In this document: one piece after another, positions 1 through 6,102 of the stretch
Layout of the letters: each line of letters begins with the position of its first letter
Position numbering within the stretch: position 1 is the first letter of the stretch
Origin: Actinomycetes bacterium
GTDB lineage: Bacteria; Bacillota_I; Bacilli_A; RF39; UBA660
DNA length: 8,188 nucleotides
Assembly (NCBI GenBank): GCA_021152765.1
Contig: JAGKUT010000083.1
Location: forward strand, 1 to 8,188
Direction: 5' to 3'
Notes under the pieces: generated by a model
Told to the model about the DNA's origin: nothing
The model's input: only the letters and a program-made list of their open reading frames with translations
The model's database searches: none
Translations under genes and position numbers: made by a program

Positions 1-12
1 CTCCAAAAAAAT
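1..12 (-). rRNA. 5' extremity of 16S rRNA (window edge)
   Basis: Read on the minus strand, the sequence ends at the window border with a T-run followed by GGAG. This matches the first bases of Bacillota 16S rRNA, which continue as GGAGAGTTTGATCC just outside the window. The assignment depends on context: an rRNA-type promoter and a boxA-like element lie directly upstream on the same strand. Only about a dozen bases would be inside the window, so the exact mature 5' end is uncertain. Confidence 0.6.
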
Positions 13-114
13 AAATTATATTTTTTAGTTTGAATTGTTTTGTCCTAACTATTGAATTGACATTTTGCTCAGTTTTCAAAGATCATTTCTGCTTTTTTCT
101 TCAAAAGCACCAAT
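13..114 (-). promoter_or_regulatory. rRNA operon leader with boxA-like antitermination element
   Basis: This is the transcribed leader between the promoter at 115-143 and the 16S start. At 71-85 the minus strand reads TGATCTTTGAAAACT, followed by GAGCAAAATG. This is the conserved boxA-type sequence of Bacillota rrn leaders and spacers, bound by NusB/S10 for rRNA antitermination. A small hairpin precedes it, with TGCTTTT at 103-109 pairing with AAAAGCA at 90-96. The leader's other arm for RNase III processing would lie beyond 16S and cannot be seen. The sequence match is clear; the function follows from the family. Confidence 0.8.
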
Positions 115-143
115 AGTTTAACATTTTAAAAATATTAAGTCAA
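115..143 (-). promoter_or_regulatory. rRNA operon promoter (sigma-A type)
   Basis: On the minus strand, TTGACT (143-138) is separated by 17 bp from TAAACT (120-115). A TGT extension sits just before the -10. Directly upstream, about 144-190 is almost pure A/T with A- and T-runs, which is typical of an UP element. Transcription would start near 108-111 at a G-rich spot (GGTG), and GTP is a common initiating nucleotide for growth-regulated rrn promoters. This element lies in the 219 bp after the DUF402 gene, which contain no other gene. Confidence 0.75.
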
Positions 144-219
144 GTGATTTTTTAATTTTTTTTAAAAATTTTTAATATTTTTTAATATTAGTGCTATATA
201 AAGATAAAATTATAAAAAA

Positions 220-753
220 TTAATCATTTTTTACACACAAATATTGATCATAATAATATCGATTCATATCCTTATTAAATACAATATAATCATCCTTATA
301 AAGATCAATCAAATCTTTCATCGCATTATTAATAACAATATCTAACTCATTAGAATAATTCATTATTCTTTTATGATATTTATACTCCCCTTTATCCAAA
401 ACTTTATAATCGCCACCTGGAAAGATTCTTAAATCCAAATCATAATCAATATACTTAATAGTATCATCTTCAATTATAAAAGGTGATGCTATATTACAAT
501 AATAATATATACCATCTTTTTTTAATTGAGCTATAACATTAAACCATTTATCCTTAAAAAAATACATTATAGCAGGCTCCTTAGTTTTCCAAACATTGCC
601 TTCAGCCTCAGTAACCTGAGTTTTATTATTACCAAAAACTATATAATCTTTTTTAAAATCTAAAACAACTGCCTCATCCCATGCCCTGTGAATTTTTCCA
701 TTATGTTTATAACATTGAATTTGAAGTCTATCTCCTATACATATCTTATTCAT
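220..753 (-). CDS. ntdP: DUF402 nucleoside tri-/diphosphatase (Ntdp, YgaC-like)
   Basis: A 177-residue DUF402 protein whose length fits the Ntdp family (about 180). These cytosolic, Mg-dependent enzymes hydrolyse nucleoside tri- and diphosphates. The family signature is visible in order: the basic N-terminal motif KHNGKIHRAW (16-25), YYYCNIASP (83-91), the acidic cluster IDYDLDLR (102-109), and LDKGEY (119-124). From my recollection of the Ntdp annotation, the proposed proton donor corresponds to Arg23. The metal ligands correspond to Asn87, Asp103, Asp105, Asp107, Asp120 and Glu123, and all are present with even spacing. The ATG start has an AGAGG site seven bases upstream. The gene follows the terminator at 809-841, has a TATAAT at 772-777, and lies just upstream of the rRNA operon. 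The physiological substrate is not shown by the sequence. Confidence 0.9.
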   Translation of the reverse strand: MNKICIGDRLQIQCYKHNGKIHRAWDEAVVLDFKKDYIVFGNNKTQVTEAEGNVWKTKEPAIMYFFKDKWFNVIAQLKKDGIYYYCNIASPFIIEDDTIKYIDYDLDLRIFPGGDYKVLDKGEYKYHKRIMNYSNELDIVINNAMKDLIDLYKDDYIVFNKDMNRYYYDQYLCVKND

Positions 754-771
754 TAAATCGCCTCTTGATAC

Positions 772-777
772 ATTATA
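772..777 (-). promoter_or_regulatory. Probable -10 element for the DUF402 gene
   Basis: A perfect TATAAT on the minus strand lies 19 bases before the ATG, after the upstream gene's terminator. The position 17 bp upstream, where a -35 is expected, is only a T-run, so the -35 match is poor. Placement between a terminator and an RBS supports its use, but a TATAAT can occur by chance in DNA this AT-rich. Confidence 0.45.
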
Positions 778-808
778 ATCTTTTTTAAAATAAAAAAAAA
801 GAGATAAT

Positions 809-841
809 AAAAAAAAAGCCTTATTAATTATAATAAAGCTT
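809..841 (-). terminator. Intrinsic terminator of the S41 protease gene
   Basis: On the minus strand, AAGCTTTATTA (841-831) and TAATAAGGCTT (826-816) form an 11-bp stem with one G-U pair and a TAAT loop. A run of nine T follows (817-809). The protease's TAA stop codon lies in the loop and stem, so the terminator begins within the last codons of the gene. Confidence 0.85.
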
Positions 842-2042
842 CTATAGCAGCCTGTAATTGCCTATCATTATCATGAGTAGGATTGTCATAATAATCCTTA
901 TTAAACTCAACATCTATATCAGTAGATACACCAACACCATTTATCCAAGTACCATTAGGCGTCAACCACTTCTTTGTAGTGAACTTATATTGTTCGCCAT
1001 CAGGTAAAGTCTTCAACTCTTGAACAGTTCCTTTACCATATGTATGCTTACCAACAATTTTAGCACCATACTCTTCACTCATAGCAGCAGCCAATATTTC
1101 AGAAGCAGACGCACTAGCCTCATTAGTTAAAACAACAATTGGATATCCCTTAGTAACACTACCATGGGAATAAGCCTTAACAACACCATTCTTATCCTCT
1201 GTCTGATAAATAACATGACTAGAATCTAAAAATAAACTTAAAATATTTTCAACAGCAGTCAAATGACCACCAGTATTACTACGAACATCAATTATTAATG
1301 AATCAATACCTGATTTTTCCAAAGAATTAAGTTCATTCTTAAATTGAGAATAAGAATTATTGGCAAATATAGACATATAAATATAGCCTATCTTCTTGCT
1401 CTCACGTTCAATTATCTCACTTTCAACAGATTTAATAGTCACTAACTCCCTGTCAACCTTAACACTAACTTCTTCATTATCTCTTAACAAAATCAAATCA
1501 AAAGATGATAAATCACTGTTTCTAACCTTAGAAACAAAATCAGAAGTACTTACACCAACTAAAGATTCTCCATTAATAGACTTTAAAATATCCATGCTTC
1601 GAATACCAGCACGAGATGCAGGCGAATCATCCAACACTCTATACACAACTATATTATTATCAGAATCATTAACAACTTCAACACCAATACCTTGAAAACT
1701 ACCCTCAAGTGTAGTATTAAAACTATTAGAACTACTCTCATCTATATATGTGGTATATGGATCATCAATTGAATCTAACATACCAGAAATTGCACTATCA
1801 ATTAGCTTATTTTTATCCAAATCACCATAATAATTATCTACAATATAATTATAATTCTCAATAAACTTTGATAAATACTCATCATCTGATGAATTATATA
1901 TAACACCATCACCAGTACTAAGGACCTTAAAAATAGATAAACCTAAAATCATACCTATTATCAAAGTCACAACTATTAAAATAATAACTTCAGATAATTT
2001 AAATTGCTTACCATTTAATTCATTTGTTACATTATCAGTCAT
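828..2042 (-). CDS. S41 family carboxy-terminal processing protease (CtpA/CtpB type)
   Basis: A 404-residue membrane-anchored serine protease of the CtpA/CtpB/Prc family, which cleaves C-termini of substrates outside the membrane. A short cytoplasmic N-terminus is followed by one membrane segment (about 18-40). An N-terminal helical region follows, then a PDZ domain (about 107-195, with FQGIGVEV and SPASRAGI) and the S41 catalytic domain (about 200-380). The Ser-Lys-Gln catalytic set is complete: Ser312 in EASASASEI, Lys337 and Gln341 in YGKGTVQ, with the same 25-residue Ser-Lys spacing as Prc and CtpB. It ends soon after the peptidase fold and lacks the C-terminal peptidoglycan-binding domain of some Bacillus homologues. 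I chose the ATG at 2042 because AAGGGGAA sits four bases before it. An in-frame ATG at 2066 has no ribosome binding site. The substrate is unknown. Confidence 0.93.
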   Translation of the reverse strand: MTDNVTNELNGKQFKLSEVIILIVVTLIIGMILGLSIFKVLSTGDGVIYNSSDDEYLSKFIENYNYIVDNYYGDLDKNKLIDSAISGMLDSIDDPYTTYIDESSSNSFNTTLEGSFQGIGVEVVNDSDNNIVVYRVLDDSPASRAGIRSMDILKSINGESLVGVSTSDFVSKVRNSDLSSFDLILLRDNEEVSVKVDRELVTIKSVESEIIERESKKIGYIYMSIFANNSYSQFKNELNSLEKSGIDSLIIDVRSNTGGHLTAVENILSLFLDSSHVIYQTEDKNGVVKAYSHGSVTKGYPIVVLTNEASASASEILAAAMSEEYGAKIVGKHTYGKGTVQELKTLPDGEQYKFTTKKWLTPNGTWINGVGVSTDIDVEFNKDYYDNPTHDNDRQLQAAIEALL

Positions 2043-2046
2043 AAAA

Positions 2047-2054
2047 TTCCCCTT
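2047..2054 (-). promoter_or_regulatory. RBS that sets the S41 protease start
   Basis: The minus strand reads AAGGGGAA four bases before the ATG at 2042. The longer in-frame ATG at 2066 has only T-rich sequence upstream, so translation should begin at 2042. Confidence 0.7.
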
Positions 2055-2074
2055 TTCATTCAACATAAAATCAG

Positions 2075-2102
2075 AAAAAAATAATTACATAGTAATTATT
2101 TT
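2075..2102 (-). terminator. Terminator or attenuator after the thioredoxin-like gene
   Basis: A perfect 11-bp inverted repeat, AAAATAATTAC (2102-2092) and GTAATTATTTT (2088-2078), encloses a 3-base loop. T-rich sequence follows on the minus strand. The gene's TAA stop lies in the 5' arm. Only one pair is G-C, so termination may be partial. I see no good promoter for the downstream protease gene, which suggests some read-through. Confidence 0.6.
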
Positions 2103-2635
2103 GTCATTCTACCTAACTTGCCAGTTATTTGCTCATTACCTTCATAAGTTGAAATAATCTTATTATCCCTTATTCTTAATAAAGCAGTTTGACTAAATTT
2201 TATATCTTTTATATTAGAAACACTTAAATTAGACTCATCAGCAATGAAAGACTTATTAAAAACATCATTCATATCAACAAGATAATATGGAACAGCTCCT
2301 TCAATACTTGTCTTATAATAACTTAAATAACTTTTATATAAATCTAAATAATTATCATCACTAAAATAAGCTAAGATATAGTATTCATTATTCTTTTGCG
2401 ATAGAATATTGCTTGCAAGAATCTTCTCATATTGAATACTAATTTCAGTATTATTTTCCCCTTCGTCAGTAGAATTAGAACTACTATCCTTTTTAGTCAC
2501 AAATAAAGTAATAACATAGAAAAGTGCAAATACCAAAGCAACAACTAATATCAATATTATTAACTTTGACATTTCATTATCGGTAGAAATCATTGAATTT
2601 GTCTTTTTTGGACTATTAACTTTTGCCTTTTTCAT
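2096..2635 (-). CDS. Membrane-anchored thioredoxin-like protein without cysteines
   Basis: A 179-residue protein that I cannot assign to a named family. A basic N-terminus (MKKAKVNSPKK) precedes one membrane helix (about 24-46), then TKK, then a Ser/Asn/acidic linker (50-64). The rest resembles a thioredoxin fold: strand YYILAYF (85-91), a helix with many Tyr (95-108), strand YYLVDMND (117-124), and a C-terminal strand pair TALLRIRDNKIISTYEG (150-166). There is no Cys at all: the position of the CxxC is FSDDNY, and the usual cis-Pro is missing before TALLRI. A redox role is therefore unlikely; a scaffold or binding role is a guess. Charge around the helix does not settle the topology. The ATG has a GGTGAT site. 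It is flanked by the lipoprotein terminator upstream and the protease gene downstream. Confidence 0.6.
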   Translation of the reverse strand: MKKAKVNSPKKTNSMISTDNEMSKLIILILVVALVFALFYVITLFVTKKDSSSNSTDEGENNTEISIQYEKILASNILSQKNNEYYILAYFSDDNYLDLYKSYLSYYKTSIEGAVPYYLVDMNDVFNKSFIADESNLSVSNIKDIKFSQTALLRIRDNKIISTYEGNEQITGKLGRMTK

Positions 2636-2650
2636 TTTATCACCAAAGTA

Positions 2651-2656
2651 ATTATA
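2651..2656 (-). promoter_or_regulatory. Possible -10 element for the thioredoxin-like gene
   Basis: TATAAT on the minus strand lies just after the T-tract of the lipoprotein terminator and 15 bases before the ATG. The leader would be only about 10 bases long. No -35 match is visible, since the expected position falls in the terminator hairpin. The call is moderate because of the AT-rich background. Confidence 0.4.
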
Positions 2657-2660
2657 ACAT

Positions 2661-2700
2661 AAAAAAAAAAAAATAGATATAAATTTGAATCTATTTTTTT
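2661..2700 (-). terminator. Intrinsic terminator of the lipoprotein gene
   Basis: On the minus strand a 12-bp stem (2700-2689 with 2678-2667, core ATAGAT/ATCTAT) encloses a 10-base loop. It runs into thirteen T (2673-2661). It starts two bases after the TAG stop. The stem is AT-rich with one G-C pair, but the long T-tract makes termination likely. Confidence 0.7.
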
Positions 2701-2702
2701 AA

Positions 2703-3683
2703 CTATTTAACAATAGCAGCTGTAGCCATTGAATTCGCAATCTCTACTAATTGATTTTGATCAAGAGAATTAGATACTAAATAATATGAAATACCATCAT
2801 TAATCCATGTAATAGAAGTCTCATCTAAAACACCTACAGTATCAACTAATTGATATGGATTACCACTAACTGATAACATGTTATCATCATTATAATCAAT
2901 AGTCTCTTGAATAAGCATAAAAGGATAATCACCAGTAAAAGTCATAATAATACGTTCACCATTATCCAAAGATACCTTATCTTGGCCAGATAAATAAGTA
3001 TTCTGAGGAATATACATAGGATATAAAACGCTATCAATTGCATTTTTAAAATCAGAAGATTCAGAAAAAACAGACATATTATTATCTAATTTAAAATAAT
3101 CCTCATTATAATCATAATTATAGTCAATACTATTAATAGTCATTTTCATTTTAATATTATCACTATCATCAAGAACTTCAACAAGTTTAATGTTATTATC
3201 CTTATCAATATAAATCTTTTGCTTAACTAAATCCTTATTATTAGAATAATTAGTTTTAACAGTTATAATATATCCATCCTCATTAGTCTCAAAAACTATA
3301 TCAGAATCATTCTTAACATCATTTATAATATTATGTAATAAATAACTTTGAGAATTATTATAAGGCCACTCACTTTGAAATTTAAAACTCTTATTCAAAC
3401 TAGGAGTAAGAACAAAAACACCATCAGAATTACGAAGAATTATTTGCTCATGATTATTAGTTTGATTTTTTAAACTAACCCTAAAATTATTATCCTTTAA
3501 ATAGGATACATCAACATCATAAAAATATGTATTCTCATTATTAATAATTTCTAAAACACCTGATAAATGATAAGAGTTTAAAGAATCAATTTTTTTAGAT
3601 AACCCTTTTATAACATCTGATTCATCACGTCCACAACCAGTAAATAATACTAAACAAATAAATAAAAATAAAACATACTTTAT
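2703..3683 (-). CDS. LolA-fold/DUF4367-like lipoprotein, start codon lost
   Basis: From an ATA codon at 3681-3683, the frame codes 326 residues: a lipoprotein signal (IKYVLFLFICLVLFTG) with the lipidated Cys at 17 (FTGCG), then a LolA-like body. The section NTYFYDVDVSYLKDNNFRVS followed by DGVFVLTPSLNKSFKF is typical of the lipoprotein-sorting/GerS/YdcC group. The last 110 residues resemble DUF4367 (YPMYIPQNTYLSG ... GISYYLVSNSLDQNQLVEIA). The protein would be tethered to the outer face of the membrane; its ligand is unknown. The frame has no ATG, GTG or TTG between a TAG at 3690-3692 and the lipobox. The first in-frame one is an internal TTG at 3398, which would remove the signal and about 95 residues and cannot be the true start. 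No RBS lies upstream either. I infer that the first codons and promoter were deleted, making this a probable pseudogene. Initiation at ATA is possible but weak. Confidence 0.75.
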   Translation of the reverse strand: MKYVLFLFICLVLFTGCGRDESDVIKGLSKKIDSLNSYHLSGVLEIINNENTYFYDVDVSYLKDNNFRVSLKNQTNNHEQIILRNSDGVFVLTPSLNKSFKFQSEWPYNNSQSYLLHNIINDVKNDSDIVFETNEDGYIITVKTNYSNNKDLVKQKIYIDKDNNIKLVEVLDDSDNIKMKMTINSIDYNYDYNEDYFKLDNNMSVFSESSDFKNAIDSVLYPMYIPQNTYLSGQDKVSLDNGERIIMTFTGDYPFMLIQETIDYNDDNMLSVSGNPYQLVDTVGVLDETSITWINDGISYYLVSNSLDQNQLVEIANSMATAAIVK

Positions 3684-3689
3684 ATACGA

Positions 3690-3821
3690 CTACTTGACTT
3701 CAACTTAGTAGATACTATTTTTGGCGTTGGATCATTATTGTCAAGAGTAATATACACACTAGTTGGAATATGCGGAATTGTAAATATAGGTATACTACTA
3801 AGTCATATTGAAACAAAATAA
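3690..3821 (+). pseudogene. 3' fragment of a DUF378 membrane protein gene
   Basis: The only plus-strand coding sequence in the window, 43 codons and a TAA. It reads LLDFNLVDTIFGVG, then SLLSRVIYTLVGICG, then IVNIGILLSHIETK. This is the C-terminal two thirds of a DUF378 (YuzA-like) small membrane protein: the family has NWGLVGLFDFNLVDAIFG, then a second hydrophobic helix with IYxLVG. The N-terminal helix with the INWGLVG motif (roughly 20-25 residues), the start codon and the RBS are missing. Upstream of 3690 the sequence is the antisense of the lipoprotein signal peptide. Its stop runs into the shared terminator at 3820-3852, as an intact convergent gene would. DUF378 function is unknown. Confidence 0.75.
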
Positions 3822-3852
3822 AAATCTACACAAATAAAATGTGTAGATTTTT
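3820..3852. terminator. Bidirectional terminator between cdaR and the DUF378 remnant
   Basis: A perfect 12-bp stem, AAAAATCTACAC (3820-3831) with GTGTAGATTTTT (3841-3852), encloses a 9-base loop. T-runs are present on both strands. It begins five bases after the cdaR stop on the minus strand and overlaps the TAA of the DUF378 fragment on the plus strand. The symmetry fits convergent genes that share one terminator. Confidence 0.85.
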
Positions 3853-3857
3853 CTTAA

Positions 3858-5207
3858 CTATTTTTTACTAATTCTTATCTTAACCTTCTTAGTTTTAGCA
3901 ACATACTGAACTCTTACATCGCTACCTTCAACATTTACATCTACTTCATGCTCACCTTCACCATAACCAGATAAATCAACATAAGCAGAAATATTATCAG
4001 CTGTAATAGAATTAATAACACTTGATACACCCTTGATATTTACATCAACAGCACTATCAGAAGAACTTACAGCACTTGCCTTTAAATCACTAGCCAAGTT
4101 CTTAGTCTCAATTGCAACATTACTAACATCTCTATCAGAAACACTATCAAGACTAATATCAACAGTAATATTATTTACATTCATTGACTTAATACCAACA
4201 GGTTTAGGAATTTCTAACTTATATTGAGTATTCTCAGATAAATTATTTACATCAACCTCAACAGGAATGTAATTTAACTGATCCAAACTATCAGATAAAC
4301 CATAAACAGTTACCTTAGACTCGCTCATCTTAATATTACTTATTGCCTTACCAAAAGCAACATTTCCAACTGGAATAATCTTAATTGGAAGTTCTTTAGA
4401 AGGAGAAGAAATTGTAACATTAACATCAACCTTTGAAGGAACTAATTCAACATCAATAACATTACCATCCTCATCATAAGCCTTTAACGGAACATCCTTA
4501 AGTATATTCTTACCTAACTCTTGACTAGACAAATTATTAACATCAACCAAAGCCTTTACAGAAGCAACCTTTTTAATTTGCTTTTCTGCACCCTTAACAA
4601 CTACAGAATCATCATCAACACCAATACTGTCAATTATAAACTTAGAATTCAATTTATCTTTATTTAATACATCAATATTCATAGTAGTAGCTAAAGAAAC
4701 TTTATTATAAATAATAACAGTAGCAAAAGATGGATTAACCTTATAATCAACAGAAGAAATACCTTGATTATATTTAAACTCTACCTTATGAGTTCCAGCT
4801 TTTAATTCAGTCAAATCAACAGTCACATCATTCGTTCTTGATTGCTTAGCAATATATAAATTCGCCTTATTACCTATTAAAGTAATATCAACAGATTCAG
4901 GTAAGCCCTCAATAACATAAGCCTCCTCGTTATAAATAGCCTTAACAGGTTGATTTGATAAAACTTCAGCACTACTTTCAGAATAATAAATTATCTTCTG
5001 ATCAATAAAAATAAAAGTAATAACCGCTAAAGCCAAAGATATAAATAATAAATTATTAGACTTAGATAAAAACTTTTCAAACCCTTTTCCACTATTATCA
5101 AACTTTCTAGAAACAATTAAAATCAACTTTGTTATCGGAACAACAATTAACTTGTCAATAAAATTAAAAATAGGTTTTAAAATCTTCTTAATTGGATTCA
5201 TTTTCAT
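3858..5207 (-). CDS. cdaR: CdaA regulator CdaR, YbbR-domain protein
   Basis: A 449-residue membrane-anchored protein with repeated YbbR domains. It is the partner of the diadenylate cyclase CdaA, and in Bacillus and Listeria it modulates c-di-AMP synthesis. An amphipathic basic N-terminus (1-50) precedes one membrane helix (about 52-69, LLFISLALAVITFIFI). Four YbbR repeats follow on the outer side, at about 78-166, 170-266, 270-353 and 358-447. Each has the pattern of a strand-rich block ending in VDVxNLS or VDLS and a final strand such as VDVNVTIS. The ATG at 5207 is chosen because AGGAGG at 5217-5222 precedes it by nine bases. An ATG at 5225 lies upstream of that site. It overlaps the end of cdaA by 20 bp, and its RBS lies inside cdaA, which suggests translational coupling. 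A terminator follows, and there is no glmM. Confidence 0.92.
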   Translation of the reverse strand: MKMNPIKKILKPIFNFIDKLIVVPITKLILIVSRKFDNSGKGFEKFLSKSNNLLFISLALAVITFIFIDQKIIYYSESSAEVLSNQPVKAIYNEEAYVIEGLPESVDITLIGNKANLYIAKQSRTNDVTVDLTELKAGTHKVEFKYNQGISSVDYKVNPSFATVIIYNKVSLATTMNIDVLNKDKLNSKFIIDSIGVDDDSVVVKGAEKQIKKVASVKALVDVNNLSSQELGKNILKDVPLKAYDEDGNVIDVELVPSKVDVNVTISSPSKELPIKIIPVGNVAFGKAISNIKMSESKVTVYGLSDSLDQLNYIPVEVDVNNLSENTQYKLEIPKPVGIKSMNVNNITVDISLDSVSDRDVSNVAIETKNLASDLKASAVSSSDSAVDVNIKGVSSVINSITADNISAYVDLSGYGEGEHEVDVNVEGSDVRVQYVAKTKKVKIRISKK

Positions 5208-6003
5208 TAGACAATTCCTCCTCATCTAAAATCATTTTCTTTGGTCTTAACTCATCTAATAATTTCAACTTAACTTCATCAAGACTTAAATTATAAAATA
5301 ATTCTCCTCCAATAGCAATTGATAAACGGCCAGTTTCCTCAGATACAACAAGTGAAATAGAATCCATTTCCTCAGAAATACCTAAAGCAGCTCTATGTCT
5401 AGTACCCAATCTTTTACTAATTCTTACGTTATCACTAGTTGGGAAAACAGCACCAGCACTTGTAATCTTGTCACCTTGAATAATAACACCACCATCATGT
5501 AATGGATTATTAGGGAAGAAAATAGAAATCAATAGCTCACTAGAAATATCAGCATATATTTTTTTAGATTTATTAATATAATCATTTAAACTATTATCCC
5601 TCTCAAGTACAATTAACGCTCCAATTCTATTCTTACGTAAATATTCAACAGCCTGAACAATCTCATAAACCAATTTTTCACGCTCATCAACTGTCAAAAT
5701 TTTATGCCTACCCAATAATTGACTACGACCTAATTGCTCCAAAACATTACGTATTTCAGGTTGAAATATAATTATTAAAGCAAGAGGTCCCCACATAATT
5801 ACATAATTAAGTAAATAACCAATTGTAGTTAAATCAAAAATATCACTAACAATCTTTAAAATTACAATCACCAATATACCTTTAAATAGTAATACCATTT
5901 TTACATTTTTTCTTAAATTCTTTAAAATATAATAAAAAATCATCCATACAAGCATTACGTCAATAAGTTTTTTTACTAATCCGACAATACCATCAACTGT
6001 CAT
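5188..6003 (-). CDS. cdaA: Diadenylate cyclase CdaA (c-di-AMP synthase)
   Basis: A 271-residue integral membrane enzyme that condenses two ATP into cyclic di-AMP, which controls potassium and osmolyte balance and the cell wall. Three membrane helices (about 9-29, 35-54, 60-80) come first, then the family linker FQPEIRNVLEQLGR (80-93), then the DAC domain. Catalytic motifs: LHDGG at 168-172 (the usual form is DGA) and GTRHRAALGISE with RHR at 202-204. VSEETG follows at 220-225. Length and motif positions are within one or two residues of Listeria CdaA. The ATG at 6003 has GGAGGT five bases upstream. A TTG 24 bases earlier would precede the RBS and is rejected. It is transcribed with cdaR from the promoter at 6032-6060. 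The DGG form is the one deviation; the other motifs indicate an active enzyme. Confidence 0.96.
   Translation of the reverse strand: MTVDGIVGLVKKLIDVMLVWMIFYYILKNLRKNVKMVLLFKGILVIVILKIVSDIFDLTTIGYLLNYVIMWGPLALIIIFQPEIRNVLEQLGRSQLLGRHKILTVDEREKLVYEIVQAVEYLRKNRIGALIVLERDNSLNDYINKSKKIYADISSELLISIFFPNNPLHDGGVIIQGDKITSAGAVFPTSDNVRISKRLGTRHRAALGISEEMDSISLVVSEETGRLSIAIGGELFYNLSLDEVKLKLLDELRPKKMILDEEELSNENESN
5217..5222 (-). promoter_or_regulatory. RBS of cdaR inside cdaA
   Basis: AGGAGG on the minus strand, nine bases before the ATG at 5207, lies within the codons for the acidic tail of CdaA. It rules out the upstream ATG at 5225 and suggests coupled translation of the two partners. Confidence 0.75.
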
Positions 6004-6008
6004 AAAAT

Positions 6009-6014
6009 ACCTCC
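6009..6014 (-). promoter_or_regulatory. RBS that sets the cdaA start
   Basis: GGAGGT lies five bases before the ATG at 6003. The longer reading from a TTG at 6027 would put this site inside the coding region, so 6003 is preferred. It also gives the usual CdaA length. Confidence 0.8.
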
Positions 6015-6031
6015 ATATCCTAAACAATAAA

Positions 6032-6060
6032 ATTATACCATAAAAAAATATTTTAATAAA
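6032..6060 (-). promoter_or_regulatory. Promoter of cdaA-cdaR (extended -10)
   Basis: The minus strand has TGG-TATAAT with the hexamer at 6037-6032, a perfect -10 with a TGn extension. The hexamer 17 bp upstream (6060-6055) is TTTATT, a weak -35, which extended -10 promoters tolerate. It lies between the terminator of the upstream gene and the cdaA RBS, with a predicted leader of about 20 bases. Confidence 0.7.
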
Positions 6061-6102
6061 CCCACATTTTTAAAACATACATATATATACCTAAAATATA
6101 AA

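Noticed and set aside
162..175. Palindrome TTAAAAATTTTTAA after the DUF402 gene as a possible terminator.
   Set aside because: It is pure A/T with no T-tract in the right place, and it fits better as part of the AT-rich tract upstream of the rRNA promoter.
1396..1695. Plus-strand open frame of 99 codons.
   Set aside because: It lies wholly antisense to the PDZ region of the S41 protease, has Ser/Leu/Thr-rich composition typical of a reverse-frame artefact, and has no RBS.
3739..3744. TTGACA on the minus strand upstream of the lipoprotein, a perfect -35 hexamer.
   Set aside because: No acceptable -10 lies 16-18 bp downstream, and the hexamer is within the DUF378 coding sequence.
3703..3803. 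Inverted repeat ACTTAGTAG (3703-3711) and CTACTAAGT (3795-3803), which could suggest a 101-bp MITE or an invertible promoter.
   Set aside because: Both arms lie inside the DUF378 reading frame and encode family-typical residues (LVD and LLS). There is no target duplication at the ends and no recombinase nearby.
3680..3803. A minus-strand open frame of about 40 codons (IPIFTIPHIPTSVYITLD...) that ends just before the lipoprotein frame and looked like the tail of an upstream gene.
   Set aside because: It is the exact antisense of the DUF378 coding sequence, which matches a known family; this frame has no start codon and no recognisable family.
4033..4227. Plus-strand open frame of 64 codons.
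   Set aside because: It is antisense to the third and fourth YbbR repeats of cdaR and shows no independent coding signal.
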